Shown here in pieces: positions 26,891 to 35,082 of a DNA stretch of 64,000 nt. Each line of letters starts with the position of its first letter. Position 1 is the stretch's first letter. The notes below the pieces were generated by a model that was not told where the DNA came from, did no database searches, and saw nothing but the letters and a program-made list of their open reading frames with translations. Source of the DNA: Methylobacterium gnaphalii. Its GTDB lineage: Bacteria > Pseudomonadota > Alphaproteobacteria > Rhizobiales > Beijerinckiaceae. The DNA is taken from assembly GCF_007992215.1 (NCBI RefSeq), contig NZ_BJZV01000008.1, forward strand, positions 1 through 64,000, read 5' to 3'. Made by a program: the position numbers and the translations under genes.

Positions 26891-27772
26891 TCAGGCTTCG
26901 AGGTGCCTCTGGCGGACGAGGCGCCTGAGCAGGCCGCCGCGTGGTCCGATCAGCATCGAGACGATGTAGAGCACACCCGCCGCAAGGACGATGGCGGGCC
27001 CGGTCGGCAGCCGGATCTCGGCGTTGTACGAGACGGTTAGGCCGATCGCGCTCGCCAGGACCGAGACCAGCATCGAGACAGGGATCAGCCCTGACAGATC
27101 GCTCGCCCAGAAGCGTGCGGTGATCGCCGGGAGCAGCATCAGACCGACCGCGAGCAGCGTCCCGAGGGCCTGGAACCCGGCCACGAGGTTCATCACAACG
27201 AGCGCCAGAAACGCATAGTGCACGGGCCCTCCCGTGCGGCTGACGGTGCGCAGGTAGAGCGGGTCGACGCACTCCATCACCAGGGGGCGGTAGAGCGCGG
27301 CGAGCGCCAGAAGCGTTACCGTGGAGACGCCGCCGATCAGCCGCAGGGCGTCATCGTCGAGGGCAAGGACGCTGCCGAACAGGATGTGCAGCAGATCGAC
27401 CTGCGAGCCCCGCAGCGACACCAGGAAGACGCCACCGGCGAGGGCGATCAGGTAGAAGGCGGCAAGGCTCGCATCCTCCTTCAGCATGGTCGAGCGGGTC
27501 ACGAAGCCGGCGAGCAGCGCCACCGCGAGTCCCGCGACGAGTCCACCTAACGTCATGGCCGGCAACGACAATCCGGCGACGAGGAAGCCGGCGGCGGCGC
27601 CGGGCAGGATGGCGTGGCTCATGGCCTCGCTCATCAGGCTCATGCGGCGCAGCATCAGGAAGACGCCGAGCGGCGGTGCCGACAGCGAGAGCGCCAGGCA
27701 GCCCACCAGCGCGCGGCGCATGAAGCCGAACTCGTAGGGGCCGACGAGGCCGGCCAGCAGGGCGTCGATCAC
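26891..27772 (-). CDS. znuB: Zinc ABC transporter permease ZnuB
   Basis: 293-residue polytopic membrane protein of the ABC-3 (metal) permease family with about eight or nine helices; FGFMRRALVGCLALSLSAPP, SLMSEAMSHAILPGAAAGFL and TLLAVGLMLLPAITARFW are typical. It begins with GTG at 27772, overlapping the znuC stop (GTGA). It moves zinc (or possibly manganese) released by a periplasmic binding protein. The znuA binding-protein gene is not in this cluster. Confidence 0.92.
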   Translation of the reverse strand: MIDALLAGLVGPYEFGFMRRALVGCLALSLSAPPLGVFLMLRRMSLMSEAMSHAILPGAAAGFLVAGLSLPAMTLGGLVAGLAVALLAGFVTRSTMLKEDASLAAFYLIALAGGVFLVSLRGSQVDLLHILFGSVLALDDDALRLIGGVSTVTLLALAALYRPLVMECVDPLYLRTVSRTGGPVHYAFLALVVMNLVAGFQALGTLLAVGLMLLPAITARFWASDLSGLIPVSMLVSVLASAIGLTVSYNAEIRLPTGPAIVLAAGVLYIVSMLIGPRGGLLRRLVRQRHLEA

Positions 27773-28602
27773 TCGGCCGCCTCGCGCTGTGAGCCATGCG
27801 CGTGGCCATGGTGATGGTCGTGGCTGGCATGCGCAGCGTGATCATGGTCCTGGCCATGATCATGGACGTCGTGGTCGTGCCGGCAGATCGCGGCAGTCTC
27901 GTCCCAGGCTTCGGACAGCTGGCGCGCCCGTTCCAGGTTCTCCGGCGTGAGAACGGCCGCGGTCGGGCCCCAGGCGATCGGCTCGCGGGCGAGCAGCAAC
28001 GTCATCGGGAAATGCGCGCGAACCTGCGCGAAGTCGTGCAGGGCTGCTACCACCGTTCGGCCCTGCGCGTGCCAGCCGCGGATCAGCGCGATGAGGTCGC
28101 CGACGGTGCGGGCGTCGATTCCTGTGAACGGCTCGTCGAGCAGGATCACGCGCGCATCCTGCACGATGAGCCGGGCGAACAGCGCGCGCTGAAACTGGCC
28201 GCCCGAGAGCGTTCCGATCGGCCGCGCCTCGAAGCCGGACAACCCGACAGCGGCGATGGCTGCTTCGCAGGCGGCGCGTCCGCGCCCGAGACTGCGCCAG
28301 GCGCCGAGGCGCCGCCACAGGCCCATGGCGACGAGGTCGAGCACCGAGAGCGGGAAGCCCCGGTCGATCTCGGCGGCCTGCGGGAGATAGGCGATGCCCG
28401 CTTTTGCGGGGCCGCGCTCGATCCGCCCGTCCAGCACCGGGATTTCACCGACCAGACCCTTCAGCAGCGTCGACTTGCCGGCGCCGTTCGGTCCCACCAG
28501 CGCGAGCAGGTCGCCCTCAGCGATGGCGCCGTCGAGATGGTGGACGGCCGGATGCCGGTCGTAGCCCAGCGTCAGGCAGTGGAGACGGATGGCCTCGCTC
28601 AT
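27769..28602 (-). CDS. znuC: Zinc ABC transporter ATPase ZnuC with histidine-rich C-terminus
   Basis: 277-residue ABC ATPase: Walker A GPNGAGKST, signature LSGGQFQRALFA, Walker B VILLDEPFTGID and H-loop ALHDF. The last 36 residues are a His/Asp tail (CRHDHDVHDHGQDHDH, then HDHHHGHAHG) with about fourteen histidines, likely to bind zinc in the cytoplasm as a sensor or buffer. I start it at the ATG at 28602; the upstream frame (to 28863) has no conserved content. Its start overlaps the stop of a 42-residue membrane ORF and its end overlaps znuB. Confidence 0.93.
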   Translation of the reverse strand: MSEAIRLHCLTLGYDRHPAVHHLDGAIAEGDLLALVGPNGAGKSTLLKGLVGEIPVLDGRIERGPAKAGIAYLPQAAEIDRGFPLSVLDLVAMGLWRRLGAWRSLGRGRAACEAAIAAVGLSGFEARPIGTLSGGQFQRALFARLIVQDARVILLDEPFTGIDARTVGDLIALIRGWHAQGRTVVAALHDFAQVRAHFPMTLLLAREPIAWGPTAAVLTPENLERARQLSEAWDETAAICRHDHDVHDHGQDHDHAAHASHDHHHGHAHGSQREAAE

Positions 28603-28727
28603 GCGCTCGCCCACAGGATCGCGGCCCAGAGCAGGGTCGAGAGCGCGACCGCACTGGCGATGCGCAGCCCAATCCCGGCCCGAAACAGAGATCCGGCGAC
28701 GGGAAGGGTGTCGGGACGACGGGTCAT
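28599..28727 (-). CDS. Small single-span membrane peptide leading the znu operon
   Basis: A 42-codon ORF from ATG (28725-28727) to TGA (28599-28601), whose stop overlaps the znuC ATG. The product begins MTRRPDTLPVAGSLFRAGIG and ends in one hydrophobic helix (LRIASAVALSTLLWAAILWASA, split around residues 21-42). The four-base overlap with znuC argues for translation. Its role is unknown; a small accessory subunit of the transporter or a translational coupling leader are both possible. Confidence 0.55.
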   Translation of the reverse strand: MTRRPDTLPVAGSLFRAGIGLRIASAVALSTLLWAAILWASA

Positions 28728-28834
28728 GGGCATCCCGGTCAAAGTCCGTCCGATGAGATGGGTGTGAGCCGGGGGCGCCGCGGGCCGGGTCGTCGTTGCC
28801 GGAACGGGGCCGAGCGCCTAGTCTCAGGAGCGGC

Positions 28835-28849
28835 TGATACAATATAACA
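28835..28849. promoter_or_regulatory. Candidate Zur operator between znu and zur
   Basis: TGATACAATATAACA is an imperfect 15-base palindrome (10 of 14 non-central positions match its reverse complement) resembling the alphaproteobacterial Zur box with ATA/TATAAC cores. It is the only AT-rich palindrome in the 189-base gap between the divergent znu operon and zur, where zinc-bound Zur would repress znu and possibly itself. Confidence 0.5.
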
Positions 28850-28916
28850 GGGCCGGGTTTCAATCGGCCGCTGCGCGCGGGTCGTCCGCGCGGGAGGCGG
28901 CGAAGGATCGCTGAGG

Positions 28917-29423
28917 ATGCACAATCACGTCGCCGGGCACGCGCATCCGCATGCGGGTGAGGAGGCTGGTCATGAGGACGTGCTGGCGCGCGCCGAGCGC
29001 CTCTGCCGTGAGCGCGACCTGCAGTTCACGCGCCTGCGCCGCGACGTGCTGGAGACGATTGCCGCGGAATCGAAGCCGATGGGCGCCTACGACATCGCCG
29101 AGCGCTTGAGCGCGGGCGGCAAGCGGGTCGCTGCTGTTTCGGTCTACCGAGCGCTCGATTTCCTCACCGAGCACGGTCTCGTCCACCGCATCGCCAGCCG
29201 CAACGCCTTCGTTTCCTGCGGCCACAATCACGGCGAGCGCGACGGCCTGCTCTTCCTGATCTGCCGCAGCTGCGGCGGCATCGACGAGCTGACCTCGCCG
29301 GCCATCGAATCCCAGCTCGACCGCGCCGTGACCGAGGCCGGCTTCACCCCGACAAGCCGGATCATCGAAGTCGAGGGCGAATGCGGCGCCTGCCGGGAGC
29401 AGGGCCGCTCGGCAGGCCATTGA
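28917..29423 (+). CDS. zur: Fur-family zinc uptake regulator Zur
   Basis: 168-residue Fur-family repressor. The winged helix (FTRLRRDVLETIAAESKPMG, VAAVSVYRALDFLTEHGLVH) is followed by the metal-binding dimer domain with the structural zinc cysteines in CRSCGG and CGAC. Histidine-rich residues 2-19 (HNHVAGHAHPHAGEEAGH) extend the N-terminus and mirror the His-rich tail of ZnuC. Divergent position to znuCB identifies it as Zur rather than Fur. Confidence 0.92.
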   Translation: MHNHVAGHAHPHAGEEAGHEDVLARAERLCRERDLQFTRLRRDVLETIAAESKPMGAYDIAERLSAGGKRVAAVSVYRALDFLTEHGLVHRIASRNAFVSCGHNHGERDGLLFLICRSCGGIDELTSPAIESQLDRAVTEAGFTPTSRIIEVEGECGACREQGRSAGH

Positions 29424-29772
29424 ACGCTCGGCCAGAGCGTACGTAAGTAGACAAAACCAAGATCTCTAGACCTCGGCTGCAATCCCTTCTGCAGTCGTAA
29501 CCGGGCGAAATCTGACCCGTTCATTCGAATAGCGTTGAAAGCAAGTCGATCGCCGCCGGCTAAATACCGGTATTGCTGGATCGTTACAGACTCGCTTCTC
29601 GCCATCGGGCAGGAGTTTCGGACTGGCCGACACCGCACCCCGGTGTCGGTCCAGTCCAGCCCCACCCTTGAACGACGCACGGCCGAGAGAACGCGATGCC
29701 ACGACTCCGGGAGGACGCCGCTGCCGCCGCATTCGACCCGACGGCGCCGGCGCATGAGTACGTCGCGAGCGC
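29424..29772. other. Intergenic region upstream of the receptor/MscS pair
   Basis: 349 bases between zur and the receptor gene. It is less GC-rich than its surroundings (29440-29590). It contains a small inverted repeat, CTGCA/TGCAG, near 29479-29496 and an 8-base palindrome TACCGGTA near 29566. No promoter with convincing -35/-10 spacing and no ORF was recognised. Confidence 0.5.
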
Positions 29773-31536
29773 ATGATCACGGCCGAGAAGACGATCGCTT
29801 TCCCGACAAGGCCGGAGGCCGGTTTCGATGCCGTTGGCGAGGGTCGAAGCCTTGACCGCCGTCAGCTCATCGTCGCGCTCGTCGTCGCGGTGGTCATAGT
29901 GGGAGGTGGCGTGCTGGCCGGCGTCAGCCAATATGCCGGTGCCCGCTACGCCCTGATCCACGACGCCCAGACCCGGGCGACCCGGTTCGAGACCATCTAC
30001 CGCGAGGCCTCCGAGGCCCGTCTCCAGGCGATCCGGCTCGGTGCAGAGATCATCGCGCGCGATCCGTCCATCGTGGCGGCTCTCATGCAGCGTGACCGGG
30101 CCGAACTGGCCCGCCGGTCGGTTCCCCTGTTCGAGCAGGTCCTGAAGCCGCGCTTCGCCGTCACCATCCTCGGCTTCCAGGTGAACGCCGACGTCAACTT
30201 CTTCCGTGCGCACCGCCCCGATCTCTTCGGGGACAGCCTGGCGGAGCGCTCGATGGTGTCGGCCGTCATGAAGTCGCGCGTGCCCGTGGCCGGGCTGGAG
30301 ATCGGCCGCATCGGGCCGGAGCTGCGCGTGATCGCGCCGGTGATCTCGGGGGATACTTTCGCCGGCAACGTCGAACTCGGAAGCTCGCCCTGGGATGCGC
30401 TCCAGATCGCAGCCCAGGCGACGGGCCTCGATTTCGCGTTCGCCCTCGACCGTCGCACGGCCGAGACCCTCGACCGGACGCGCGGGGCCACCGAGCTCAC
30501 GAAGAACGATGTCCTCTACATCCGCTTCTCGCGCCCGGAGGTCCGGGACCTTCTGGCCGAGGCGCCCTACAGCCCGGCCGATGCCGCTCCGCAAGCCACG
30601 CGCAGCGGGGGACACGAGCTGTTCGTGCAGACGATCCCGATCGAAGACGTCAGCCGGCAACCCGTCATCCACATCACGGTTGCGGAGGATCTGACGGGAG
30701 CGCTTGCCGAGGCTCGCAACCGCATCCTGTTCTACACGACGATCGCCACCACGCTGCTGCTCGCCGTGATCCTCGTCGGCCTGTTCCAGTTCCGCGCCCT
30801 GCGCGCCCGGCTGGAGCGGAGCTTCTCCGGCCGTCTTCAGGAACTGCGGACCAAGGCCCGGGCCTACGACCAGATCAGCCAGTCGCTCCACGATCTCGAT
30901 GCCTGGAAGCTCGGCCTTCTCACCGAACTCGTTCTCCTGATCCGCGATCCGCTCACCGCCGTGCAGGGTGCGATCGACAGGGCGATGAAGGACAACCCCC
31001 AGGCTTCGGGGCCGGCCCTCGCCTTCGCCGCAACGGAGATCCGTCGCCTGAACGCGGCCGTCGACGATCAGTCGACGATGCTGCTGATGCGCGACCGCCT
31101 GACCCGCGTCGAACCGGAGCCTGTCGACCTCGCCTCCCTGGCTGCCGAGGTCACAGGCGAGGCCGGAAGCGCGCCGGCCATCCAGCTCGCCGTGCCAGCC
31201 GGCCTGCCGCCGGTGCGCTGCAACGCCCCCCTTCTGCGTGCCGCGCTGCGGTCCATCATCCAGACTGTGATGAAGCGCTCCGATGCGACGGTGATCGTCG
31301 TCGCCCTCAAGGTGGAGGGCGGCTCGGTCGTCGGACGCGTCGCCGGAACGGGCACCTGGCGCGGCACCCCACCGAGCCTCGACGAGGTGGTGACATTCGG
31401 CGCCGCGTCGGAGAAAGACGCCGGCAACCCGCTGATTCTGGCACGTCTCACGCTCGAGCAATTCAACGGGTCGCTTTCGCTCCTCGAAGGCGAGCCGGGC
31501 CGCGTCGGCTTTCAGTTCGATCTGAAGGCCGCCTGA
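29773..31536 (+). CDS. Membrane receptor with periplasmic double-Cache-like domain and degenerate histidine-kinase core
   Basis: 587 residues. Membrane segments at about 31-54 (LIVALVVAVVIVGGGVLAG) and 318-340 (ILFYTTIATTLLLAVILVGLF) bracket a periplasmic domain of about 260 residues with a Cache-like layout. The cytoplasmic part is laid out like a histidine kinase, but its key residues are gone. The H-box reads LVLLIRDPLTAV, with Leu388 where the phospho-accepting His should be. The N-box region (LRSIIQTVMKRSD) lacks the catalytic Asn, and the G1-like VAGTGTWRG lacks its Asp. It should therefore sense but not phosphorylate. The stop overlaps the MscS start (TGATG), and no response regulator is nearby, so its output is probably the channel. 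Confidence 0.8.
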   Translation: MITAEKTIAFPTRPEAGFDAVGEGRSLDRRQLIVALVVAVVIVGGGVLAGVSQYAGARYALIHDAQTRATRFETIYREASEARLQAIRLGAEIIARDPSIVAALMQRDRAELARRSVPLFEQVLKPRFAVTILGFQVNADVNFFRAHRPDLFGDSLAERSMVSAVMKSRVPVAGLEIGRIGPELRVIAPVISGDTFAGNVELGSSPWDALQIAAQATGLDFAFALDRRTAETLDRTRGATELTKNDVLYIRFSRPEVRDLLAEAPYSPADAAPQATRSGGHELFVQTIPIEDVSRQPVIHITVAEDLTGALAEARNRILFYTTIATTLLLAVILVGLFQFRALRARLERSFSGRLQELRTKARAYDQISQSLHDLDAWKLGLLTELVLLIRDPLTAVQGAIDRAMKDNPQASGPALAFAATEIRRLNAAVDDQSTMLLMRDRLTRVEPEPVDLASLAAEVTGEAGSAPAIQLAVPAGLPPVRCNAPLLRAALRSIIQTVMKRSDATVIVVALKVEGGSVVGRVAGTGTWRGTPPSLDEVVTFGAASEKDAGNPLILARLTLEQFNGSLSLLEGEPGRVGFQFDLKAA

Positions 31537-32996
31537 TGCCGACCCAGATCGTCTCGCGGTTGCCGCTGGCGCTGATTGTCTCCTTCCTGGCGGCCTCGGC
31601 GCTGCTCCTCTCCGAAGATCTGTTCGCCCGACCGTTCTCTTTCGTCACCGGCATCATTTTCGAGGCCGTCCGGCGTGGCGAGACGGCCCTTCTGCTCGGC
31701 ATCGCGACCCTGCTGGTCGCACGCTTCGTGCGGCGCGATCTCATCCACGGCCTGTTGGAGCAGAGGGCCGGCACGGCGCTGCCGCACCTGATCGGCGATA
31801 CGGCGAGCCTCGTGGTGCTCGTCGCCGGTGCCGCCGTCATCATGACGGGGGTCTATGGTTGGGATCTCGGCGCCGTCGTTGCGGCGGGCGGACTCAGTCT
31901 TGCGATCGTCGGACTCGCGCTCAAGGATGTCATCCTCGCGGTCTTCAACGGGGCCGCCGTCAATGTCGAGAACGCCTTCACGGTAGGCGACCGCGTCAGG
32001 ATCGGTGACGTCGACGGTGTCGTTGTCCAGTCGACCTGGCGCAGCACGACGATCCTGACAAAGGCGCGCCGCCTCGTGACGATCCCGAACGTCGCGCTCG
32101 GGACGGCGTCGATCACGAATTTCGACCGGCCGGACAAGAGCGAGCAGCGCGTCCTCGAGATCTGCCTCGACTACGACGTGACGGCCGAGAGCGCCGAGCG
32201 GATCCTGCTCGCCGGTGTGATTGGCGCTTCAGGCGTTGCGCTGGTCGACGCGCCGAGGGTTCACGCCATCCGGCTGGATCGGGATGGTGTGCTCTACGCG
32301 ATCCGCTACGTGATCGCGAACCACGATAACGGGCTGTCCTCCGATCACGCCGTCATCAAGAGCATCCTGGCGCATCTGCGCGATGCCGGGATCGTGGTGG
32401 CCTATCCCAAGCAGGAGGTCGTCAACGCCGAGCGTCGGATCCGCGTCGCAGACCGGATCGTCGACCGGCGCGTGCTCGTGCAGCAATGCGGCATGTTCCG
32501 TGGCCTCGCCGCGGACGTCCAGGCCGAGATCGCCGACGTTCTCATCGAATTGAAGGTTCAGGCGGGCGCCAGCCTCATTGCGGCGGGCGCGGTTCGTCCG
32601 TCCCTCTTCATCGTTGGCGAGGGCTTGATGAAGAGGACGCGCGTGCGGCCCGACCGTCCCGGCTTCATCGAGGAGCGTTACGTTGCGACCCAGGCCTTCG
32701 GACGACGGGCCTTCCTCTCCGGCCTGCCTCATCCAGCGCCCGTCGCTGCCGTGACGCAAAGCCTCGTCTTCGAATTGACGCGCGACGACTTCGCGAAGGT
32801 GCTGCTGAGTCATCCCGAGATCAAGGCATCGCTCGCCGCGAACATGGCGCGCTCGCCGACGCGCGATATCACGCACGCTACGGAGGTCAGTGCCCTGGAA
32901 ACGCGGACTGAACGTCCCGTCGCCTTCTATCTCGGCCTTCTCGACTCGTTGACGTCCGCTAAGGCCGATCGCGCCCCGACCAATCAAACCCAGTAA
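31536..32996 (+). CDS. MscS family channel with C-terminal cyclic-nucleotide-binding-like domain
   Basis: 486 residues. Several N-terminal helices lead into the MscS pore and beta domain (DLGAVVAAGGLSLAIVGLAL, NVENAFTVGDRVRIGDVDG, TILTKARRLVTIPNVALG, NFDRP). A CNB-like domain spans about residues 315-440 (CGMFRGLAADVQAEIADVL, PSLFIVGEGLM). Its phosphate-binding cassette is altered: AFGRRAFLSGLPHPAPVAAV has Arg390 in place of the ribose-binding Glu and His in place of the phosphate-binding Arg. The ligand, if any, is then unlikely to be ordinary cAMP or cGMP. Translationally coupled to the degenerate receptor upstream. Confidence 0.88.
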   Translation: MPTQIVSRLPLALIVSFLAASALLLSEDLFARPFSFVTGIIFEAVRRGETALLLGIATLLVARFVRRDLIHGLLEQRAGTALPHLIGDTASLVVLVAGAAVIMTGVYGWDLGAVVAAGGLSLAIVGLALKDVILAVFNGAAVNVENAFTVGDRVRIGDVDGVVVQSTWRSTTILTKARRLVTIPNVALGTASITNFDRPDKSEQRVLEICLDYDVTAESAERILLAGVIGASGVALVDAPRVHAIRLDRDGVLYAIRYVIANHDNGLSSDHAVIKSILAHLRDAGIVVAYPKQEVVNAERRIRVADRIVDRRVLVQQCGMFRGLAADVQAEIADVLIELKVQAGASLIAAGAVRPSLFIVGEGLMKRTRVRPDRPGFIEERYVATQAFGRRAFLSGLPHPAPVAAVTQSLVFELTRDDFAKVLLSHPEIKASLAANMARSPTRDITHATEVSALETRTERPVAFYLGLLDSLTSAKADRAPTNQTQ

Positions 32997-33322
32997 CCGG
33001 TCGAGGCCGTTGCCGGCTTCTCCGTGGGTACGGCCGCCGCGCTGGGTAATGCGGCACGAAGACGCCACCGAGCCGGTGCGAATGCGGCCTCGCGTGCGAG
33101 ACAGACGCAATGGTGCAGTGCGAGTGATTGAAGAAACGTCGGTATATGATCCGGTAAGACTTACGGAATCTGGGTACTCGCCCACTAAACTGACTTGATA
33201 ACAGTTTTCGCCACTGGATCCCACGTCGTGAAATATGCTATGACTTTCGCGAGACTCCGCTGCAAATGACGAAAGCTGCTCAGTAGCGATGCAACCGGCG
33301 AGAGCCTCGTGGGAAAGTACAG
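32997..33322. other. Intergenic region, AT-richer than surroundings
   Basis: 326 bases after the MscS gene. The second half (33110-33280) is clearly richer in A and T and probably holds the promoter of the small ORF at 33323. No terminator hairpin, repeat or RNA gene was recognised. Confidence 0.45.
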
Positions 33323-33643
33323 ATGAGTGACGATCTCGAGGCGCGTATCCTGGATCTCGAATTAAGATTCGGAAATTTTCTGAGCAGCACAGCGGAGAAG
33401 CTCGGCGAAATTCACCGACAGACGGCTGAATCCGCCGACCAGACAGCCGCTGTCGTCACTCTGCTCATCGAAGAACTGGTTGCCGAGGGCGTGCTCGATG
33501 GTGGCCGCTTGCATCAGAGGGTCGAAGCTCATGCCAGCCACCTCGGCGAGGCCGGTCGCTTCGGGACCCGAAGGATCGTCGTGGACCAGCTCCTCATGAG
33601 CCTGCAGCGCTCGCGGCGGAGTAGCGGTCCGTGTTCGAACTGA
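33323..33643 (+). CDS. Hypothetical small helical protein
   Basis: 106 residues, not recognised. The first 60 are predicted to be helical with heptad-like spacing (LEARILDLELRFGNFL, LGEIHRQTAESADQTAAVVT), followed by a short basic end. A weak ribosome site (GGGAAAG) precedes the ATG. It converges on the DUF2934 gene with a 25-base gap. Confidence 0.45.
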   Translation: MSDDLEARILDLELRFGNFLSSTAEKLGEIHRQTAESADQTAAVVTLLIEELVAEGVLDGGRLHQRVEAHASHLGEAGRFGTRRIVVDQLLMSLQRSRRSSGPCSN

Positions 33644-33668
33644 GAGACCCTGACCACCGCTCACGCCG

Positions 33669-33872
33669 CTAGTCTGTGCCGTGCGGTTCGTCGTCCTGTT
33701 CCGTGCTCGGGGGCTCGGCTGCCGCCTGTGCGGCGCGCTCGGCGCGAAGCTCGCGCTCGGCCAGTAGCCAGAAGGTGATCTCACTGCCCTCGGGCCGGTG
33801 ATTCCGGTCCCACAGCTCATAGGCGCGAGCCCTGATCTCGGCGAAAGGGATGGGCGGCTGCGAGGGCATCAA
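33669..33872 (-). CDS. DUF2934 family small protein
   Basis: 67 residues carrying the DUF2934 pattern IRARAYELWDRNHRPEGSEI followed by FWLLAERELRAERAAQAA. This small acidic helical family is widespread and multicopy in Hyphomicrobiales, often near stress regulators, and has no known biochemical role. It sits 108 bases downstream of the EcfG-like sigma factor on the same strand and could share its transcript. Confidence 0.75.
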   Translation of the reverse strand: MMPSQPPIPFAEIRARAYELWDRNHRPEGSEITFWLLAERELRAERAAQAAAEPPSTEQDDEPHGTD

Positions 33873-33980
33873 CGGCTCGCTGGATCACGTAACGCGGTGA
33901 TCGTTTCAAAGGGTGGGGCAGGCGTAGCGCGGCAGACCGTTGTCACGTTTTCGCGGTCCGCTCCAGACAATGCTGACCGA

Positions 33981-34754
33981 TCAGGACGCGGCAGCGAGGC
34001 CCGAGCCATTCACTACGGACATGGTGACCCGGTCGGCGCCGATCTCGTCCATGTCGAGGCCGAGCAGACCTGCAATCTGCTCGCGCGCCCGCCAGACCCG
34101 GCTTTTCACCGTGCCGATCTTGCAGTTCATCACTGAGGCGGCCTCTTCGTAAGACAGGTTCTCGATGGCGACGAGCACCAGGGCCTGGCGCATCGTGTCA
34201 GGCAGCTTGGTCAGCGCGATCGCCATATCCTGAAGGTCGAGCCGGCCGGGCTGCTCGGGGATCGAGACCAGCCGACCACCCTCGTCGCCTGGGCTCATGG
34301 CGACCTCGCGGCAGGATTTGCGGTAGTTCGAGTAGAACACGTTGCGCATGATCGTGAAGAGCCAAGCACCAAGGTTGGTATCGGCGGCGTAGCGCGCACG
34401 GCCGCGCCACGCCTTGAGCAACGTGTCCTGCACGAGGTCGTCGGCGCGCACCTTGTCCTTGGTCAGCGAGAGCGCGAACCGGCGCATGTTCGGCATAAAG
34501 GCTAGGAATTCGTCGTGGAAGGCACGCGCGTCGCACGCTTCCTGGGCGGTCAGCGCGCGCCCAAGCCGGGCCAACAGTTCTGTAAACTGTCGCTCGCCAT
34601 CGTCGGTTACCGAGGTGTCGAGCGGCCAAAACGTCTGGTCGAGTACGGTTTCGAGGTGCTGCCGGATGAGTTCAGGAATACCCGGCGATTGCGTCGGCTC
34701 CTCAGTAAAATCCAGACTCTCGTCGGCGAAAGATTCTTCGAGCGTAAGGGCCAT
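33981..34754 (-). CDS. ECF sigma factor, EcfG-like (general stress response type), with N-terminal extension
   Basis: 257 residues. Region 2 shows RADDLVQDTLLKAWRGRARY and NLGAWLFTIMRNVFYSNYRK, close to EcfG (ECF15) proteins, and region 4 shows LPDTMRQALVLVAIENLSYE and GTVKSRVWRAREQIAGLLG. EcfG proteins are usually about 180 residues; this one has roughly 80 additional N-terminal residues of acidic, uncharacterised sequence. No nepR or phyR gene is adjacent, so it may be a secondary EcfG paralogue, which some Methylobacteriaceae have in several copies. I chose ATG 34754; the frame opens at 34841. Confidence 0.85.
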   Translation of the reverse strand: MALTLEESFADESLDFTEEPTQSPGIPELIRQHLETVLDQTFWPLDTSVTDDGERQFTELLARLGRALTAQEACDARAFHDEFLAFMPNMRRFALSLTKDKVRADDLVQDTLLKAWRGRARYAADTNLGAWLFTIMRNVFYSNYRKSCREVAMSPGDEGGRLVSIPEQPGRLDLQDMAIALTKLPDTMRQALVLVAIENLSYEEAASVMNCKIGTVKSRVWRAREQIAGLLGLDMDEIGADRVTMSVVNGSGLAAAS

Positions 34755-35082
34755 GATGAAATCCCTGTGTCGAAATGATCGGCGCCGTGAAGGAGGACGG
34801 CCGCCTGAAAGGCCTGGGTTGGCGTTGGTTAGGTGAGCCATGGCTGAGGGACGGTACTCAACGTCTCATCTCCCGGCCTGTTCACTGCCGATCCCTTGAA
34901 CATGTCGTTTCGCAATGGAATCGTAGAGTTGCGCAGCTGAAGGGAAAGGCTTGACGGTTCTTGTGTTCTACAACGTACCGTCCTGAGAGGTTCAAGCTTA
35001 TCGTTTCGGCCGGGTAGAGATCTGATCTATGGTATTGTACGGTATCGCACGTTATATGAGGTATTGAGCCTCATTATCTTAT
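34755..35082. other. Divergent regulatory region between sigma factor and Crp/Fnr gene
   Basis: 328 bases holding both promoters. From 34860 to 35080 it is strongly AT-rich compared with the window. Near 35028-35085 the motif GGTAT recurs and TGAGG/CCTCA elements form a short inverted repeat (35058-35073), a possible operator for one of the regulators. No classical TTGAT-N4-ATCAA Fnr box was found. Confidence 0.4.

Noticed and set aside
27796..28767. 323-codon open frame antisense to znuC
   Set aside because: ZnuC motifs on the other strand are unmistakable; this frame has none.
29584..31461. 625-codon open frame antisense to the Cache receptor
   Set aside because: Shadow frame; low-complexity Gly/Arg/Asp/His composition and no domain pattern.
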